NCBI GenBank assembly: GCA_016617855.1
Contig: JAECUM010093656.1
Location: 124,001-188,000, forward strand
Length of the DNA stretch: 64,000 nt
Reading direction: 5' to 3'
Origin: Megalonaias nervosa
Taxonomy: Eukaryota > Mollusca > Bivalvia > Unionida > Unionidae
Of the stretch, positions 59,812 to 64,000 are shown piece after piece. Position numbers and translations under genes: made by a program. Every line of letters begins with the position of its first letter. Within the stretch, counting starts at the first letter, position 1. The notes under the pieces were generated by a model. That model saw only the letters and a list, made by a program, of their open reading frames with translations. It did not search any database and had not been told where the DNA came from.

Positions 59812-60853
59812 GTCGTAGCTAGAGTACATCCATGCTGATTTCTTTGCATATTGCTGTTCTAGCTAGAGTACTTCCATGCTGATTTCTTTGCATATTTTTG
59901 TTCTGGCTAGAGTACATCCGTGCTGATTTCTTTGCATATTGTCTTCTAGCTAGAGTACTTCCATGCTGATTTCTTTGCATATTGTCGTTCTAGCTAGAGT
60001 ACTTCCATGCTGATTTCTTTGCATATTGTTGTTCTAGCTAGAGTACTTCCATGCTGATTTCTTTGCATATTGCTGTTCTAGCTAGAGTACTTCCATGCTG
60101 ATTTCTTTGCATATTGTCGTTCTAGCTAGAGTACTTCCATGCTGATTTCTTTGAATATTGTCGTTCTAGCTAGAGTACTTCCATGCTGATTTCTTAGAAT
60201 ATTGTCGTTCTAGCTAGAGTACTTTAGCTAGAGTACTTCCATGCTGATTTCTTTGCATATTGTTGTTCTGACTAGAGTACTTCCATGCTGATTTCTTTGC
60301 ATATTGTTGTTCTAGCTAGAGTACTTTAGCTAGAGTACTTCCATGCTCATTTCTTTGCATGTTGTTGTTCTAGCTAGAGTACTTCCATGCTGATTTCTTT
60401 GAATATTGTCGTTCTAGCTAGAGTACTTTAGCTAGAGTACTTCCATTCTGATTTCTTTGCATGTTGTTGTTCTAGCTAGAGTACTTCCATGCTGATTTCT
60501 TCGCATATTGTTGTTCTATCTAGAGTACTTTAGCTAGAGTACTTCCATGCTCATTTCTTTGCATATTGTTATTCTATCTAGAGTACTTTAGCTAGAGTAC
60601 TACCATTCTGATTTCTTTGTGTATTGTCGTTCTAGCTAGAGTACTTCCATTTTGATTTCTTTGCATATTGTCGTTTTAGCTAGAGTACGTCAATGCTGAT
60701 TTCTTCGCATATTGCTGTTCCAGCTAGAGTACATCCGTGCTGATTTCTTTGCATATTGTTGTTCTAGCTAGAGTACTTCCATGCTGACTTCTTTCCATAT
60801 TGTTGTTCTAGCTAGAGTACTTCCATGCTGATTTCTTTGCATATTGTCGTTCA
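59812..60853. repeat. 44-bp minisatellite, ~23 units
   Basis: Tag GTTCTAGCTAGAGTACTTCC with ATGCTGATTTCTTTGCATAT. Several units carry an extra TTAGCTAGAGTACT, an internal duplication. TCTAGCTAGA in each unit is a palindrome. Confidence 0.95.
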
Positions 60854-61062
60854 CTGTTCTAAATTCTGTTGCAAAAATTAGATAGTTACGATAAAATCAA
60901 AGCTGTGTCTGTTTGAAATATTGTTAAACATTGTTGAATGATATCACTGGTAATGAGACCTTTCATGGGGCTTTTCAGTTTTCTTGTTCACCGAAAATAT
61001 TGATGTCTGTTTCTGAAAACTAAACATGTCTGTTTACAATATTTTCTTTATTTGTTTGTAGT

Positions 61063-61134
<72 letters not shown>
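61063..61134. repeat. (AC)n microsatellite
   Basis: About 36 AC dinucleotides. Confidence 0.97.
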
Positions 61135-61136
<2 letters not shown>

Positions 61137-61284
61137 TCGTCTTTGCTCTGAGCTTGTTTGAAACAAGTCACTGGGCTGGTTTAAAACTCTTTCAAAAAGT
61201 ATTTTTGGTGGTACATGAATCTGATACCAAAGCAGCTAAAATATATGTTGTTACTACGCATTAGGATTGTTTCATTAAATTAAT

Positions 61285-61420
61285 AAAAACTATATCAATA
61301 TTTAGATTACCCATTTCATGACTATCTCAATATTTAGATTACCCATTTCATAATTGTATCAATATTTAGATTACCCATTTCATAACTATATCAATATTTA
61401 GATTACCCATTTCATAACTA
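61285..61420. repeat. 32-bp repeat, 4 units
   Basis: Tag TCAATATTTAGATTACCCAT. Confidence 0.93.
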
Positions 61421-61474
61421 TGATTGTTGCCTTTTGTTACACAATCAGACAACTAAAATAGGGCTCACTGACTA

Positions 61475-62075
61475 CTGAAATAGCCTGTCACTGTTATTAT
61501 CGACTTCATGATCTAGACATTTGAAATAGCTTGTCACTGTTAGCATCGACTTCATGATCTAGACATTTGAAATACCCTGTCACTGTTATTATCGACTTCA
61601 TGTTCTAGACATTTGAAATATCCTGTCACTGTTATTATCGACTTCATGATCTAGACATTTGAAATAGCTTGTCACTGTTAGCATCGACTTCATGATCTAG
61701 ACATTTGAAATACCCTGTCACTGTTATTATCGACTTCATGTTCTAGACATTTGAAATACCCTGTCACTGTTATTATCGACTTCATGTTCTAGACATTTGA
61801 AATATCCTGTCACTGCTATAATCGACTTCAGAATCTAGACATTTGAAATAGCCTGTCACTGCTATGATCGATTTCAGAATCTAGACATTTCAAATAGCCT
61901 GTCACTGCTATAGTCGATTTCAAAATCTAGACATTTCAAATAGCCTGTCACTGTTATAGTCGATTTCAAAATCTAGACATTTGAAATAGCCTGTCACTGT
62001 TATGATCGATTTCAGAATCTAGACATTTCAAATAGGCTGTCACTGCTATGATCGATTTCAGAATCTAGACATTTG
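61475..62075. repeat. 46-bp minisatellite, ~13 units
   Basis: Tags ATAGCCTGTCACTGTTATTA and TCTAGACATTTGAAAT. Left and right blocks differ at CTTCATG against TTTCAGA; a ~140-bp block repeats near 61500-61780. Confidence 0.95.
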
Positions 62076-62354
62076 ACCATACATCATCTACTTAGTCCAT
62101 ACATCACAAGTAAGTAGATCGATTTTTTCTTCCGTATTCCCTTTCACTTTTATTCTTTTTCTTCTTATATATCTTGCTTTGTGAATGATATCACAGCATT
62201 TCCTCGATTATCATAAGTGGCATGTATGTCCGTCAATGACATTGAATTGTACTTCGGACCTGCCTGCAAGAAAAGATAACAATAAGTAATAAGGACATAA
62301 ATGACCACGGGATGTGGTATACAGAAGACAAATATACGCACGTACAATGTATGC

Positions 62355-62487
<133 letters not shown>

Positions 62488-62585
62488 TGTGATGATTAAA
62501 TATACACATACACACAAATGCACATGCTCAATGATGTTGCCTGTAACAATTTCAAATATACTTGTGGTACTGAAAAACTTGCACG

Positions 62586-62660
62586 TATAATTTATTATGT
62601 ACGTGATTCGTACTGATTTCGTATAATTTATTATGTACGTGATTCGTACTGATTTCGAAG
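62586..62660. repeat. 36-bp direct duplication
   Basis: TATAATTTATTATGTACGTG...CTGATTTCG occurs twice in tandem, essentially identical. Confidence 0.92.
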
Positions 62661-62759
62661 GAATACTCTAAGTCGTGATACATAATGCAACATTGAAATA
62701 TTCAATAACACAATTAAATCAGCAGATATGGTCTTTATAACAGAGTTGGTAAATGTTCG

Positions 62760-63660
62760 AAGCTTCTATCCATTTTAACCTGTATTGGCTTCACGTTTCT
62801 GCTAAGCGACAGCTAAGCAGAACGTCTGCCCTCCTTTTACCCTTCCAATCCTCTTTTATTTCCCCGTTTACGGCGCATACGATGAAAATGGCTTTCTCCA
62901 AGCGTACCTCCACCAGGGCCGAACATCTTTTTCCCCGCCATCTGAATTTGCTGTAGCCGGGACGCCCGCATACTCCCCATCCCCTGCCAGCGTACGGCAA
63001 AAGAAAAAGGAGTTCCAGCTCTCCGAGTGTGGTCAATAAGAGAATTAATGGCCGGGTTGTTTTGAGGTATTGCAATCCGCACCACGCCGTGCCGAATGAA
63101 TTAATTAGTTTCCAAAATGTTTTTCGCTGCTATCATATAGTACACTCCCGGAATGACTGGAGCAGGTGAGACCGAGAGGGCCGCTAAGCTGCGTGCGCTG
63201 GCTGGTGAGTTTTTGGTGCAAGCCAAGGCCATGTACGAGGTATGGCGGAAAATACGAGATGAGGCAGTCAAGCAAGACCGAAGGGAAGGAGCTATTGGGA
63301 AAAGCTTCATATGTCGTGAAACGGTGAGGCAGACCGACGCCAAAACAAGCGCGTGTAGCTGGCGGACAGTAAGTAAAAAATGCGCGTAAATAATAATATA
63401 ATGATAAATGGCCACGGAGTCAAGAGGGAGAGCGACACCGTGCGAGCTGGAAAGCTCATCTGGCAACTGCTACAGTCCGCAAGGCGTGCTCAAGAGCCAC
63501 ATCCAGGCACGAAGTGTGTGCAGCCGAACCCGAATAGCGGTAGCGCCCACCATTGCTGGTTCTCAAGAATGCCAGGAGTAGTAACGGAAGATGAGGTTTC
63601 TAAAACAAAAGAGGATCATAGACCAGAAACCACCATCCCCCTTCCTAATTTTGGATAGGT
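62760..63660. other. GC-richer island with several short open frames
   Basis: Base composition changes sharply from the surrounding AT-rich sequence, with CpG present. Overlapping frames of 67-121 codons occur on both strands (plus strand 63153-63389 starts MTGAGETERAAKLRALAGEF). None is recognised and none shows a clear initiation context. It could be an exon or CpG island of a neighbouring gene, or inserted DNA. Confidence 0.35.
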
Positions 63661-63719
63661 GGAAAGAGGTTCCCGAACCTTAGATTTATTTCTATTTAAG
63701 CAATAAAATATTATATAAG

Positions 63720-64000
63720 ATGGGATATGAAACAACGTCAGTACGAAATGGTAAATTTGATTTAACAAACAAATTTTTTAAAAGATTTCATTTGATTAGA
63801 TCAGTTTCAAGCTATACTGGTATAAAACCTAAAATAATAAGCGATTGTATTAAAAAAGTTGGTTATCATTTATAGAGCAAGTATGGATCAGTATGGTTAT
63901 TCGCAACTGAAAATGACGAACGAATAAGAGGTTGCGCAGACGATCCAATAACATCTATTGACAACATGGTTGATGCTTTATTTGATAATATATTTTTAAA
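63720..64000 (+). pseudogene. Unidentified coding-like frame with one in-frame TAG, runs off the window
   Basis: From ATG at 63720 the frame is open for 51 codons (MGYETTSVRNGKFDLTNKFF ...), meets TAG at 63873-63875, and is open for another 41 codons to the edge (SKYGSVWLFATENDERIRGC ...). Composition on both sides looks protein-like and not repeat-derived. No family is recognised. It could be a decayed mobile-element gene, an exon pair misread by me, or a gene with a single nonsense change. Confidence 0.4.

Noticed and set aside
61052..61264. Thr-His repeat frame
   Set aside because: (AC)n microsatellite translated.

Overview
This is eukaryotic (animal) intronic DNA, not a prokaryotic locus. 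It has GT-AG splice sites, very small exons, no operons, and extreme loads of minisatellite and microsatellite DNA. A tRNA-derived SINE at 2869-3127 resembles the SINE family described from bivalves and gastropods, so a mollusc or other lophotrochozoan is the most likely source (inference).

The one gene I can support lies on the minus strand. Thirteen exons (9 to 294 nt, 1,041 coding nt, 347 codons) between 54983 and 6637 join in a continuous reading frame with matching intron phases. They encode the N-terminal part of DYNC2I1 (WDR60), the dynein-2 intermediate chain 1 of retrograde intraflagellar transport. The identification rests on the start (exons 1-2 read MPS then [18 protein letters not shown], like the family's N-terminal K-D/E-D-T-W...D-D/E-L block), the long R/D/E/K-rich disordered region, and the paired acidic Y-E-D-D-F-E motifs at the far end. 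The C-terminal WD40 propeller must lie beyond the left edge of the window.

Layout from right to left, which is the direction of transcription: 54984-64000 is upstream flank with tandem arrays, AT, AC and AG microsatellites, a GC-richer island (62.75-63.66 kb) and an unidentified interrupted reading frame at the edge (63720-64000). Exon 1 and a promoter-like YY1 motif sit near 55.0 kb. From there to 6.6 kb the introns each carry their own minisatellite families, with units of about 15 to 60 bp and 3 to 80 copies. Mobile-element remnants also occur: a hAT/ZBED-like element (39.3-40.8 kb), a pogo-like MITE fragment (42.0 kb), an LTR-like dispersed repeat (three copies), a dispersed repeat with AAGATGGCTGCC-like cores (three copies), and repeats rich in TGACCTTGACCTT. 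The left 6.6 kb is intron 13 and is almost entirely three tandem arrays, one of them interrupted by the full-length SINE.

Most long open frames in the window are by-products of arrays whose period is divisible by three. The observations most worth following are these: a 3.2-kb minisatellite that starts exactly at the exon-12 5' splice site, so that about 80 units each carry a donor-like sequence; a 54-bp array with an octamer ATTTGCAT in nearly every unit; a SINE fragment amplified inside a higher-order repeat; and a transposon end whose target site and terminal repeat have been tandemly amplified.
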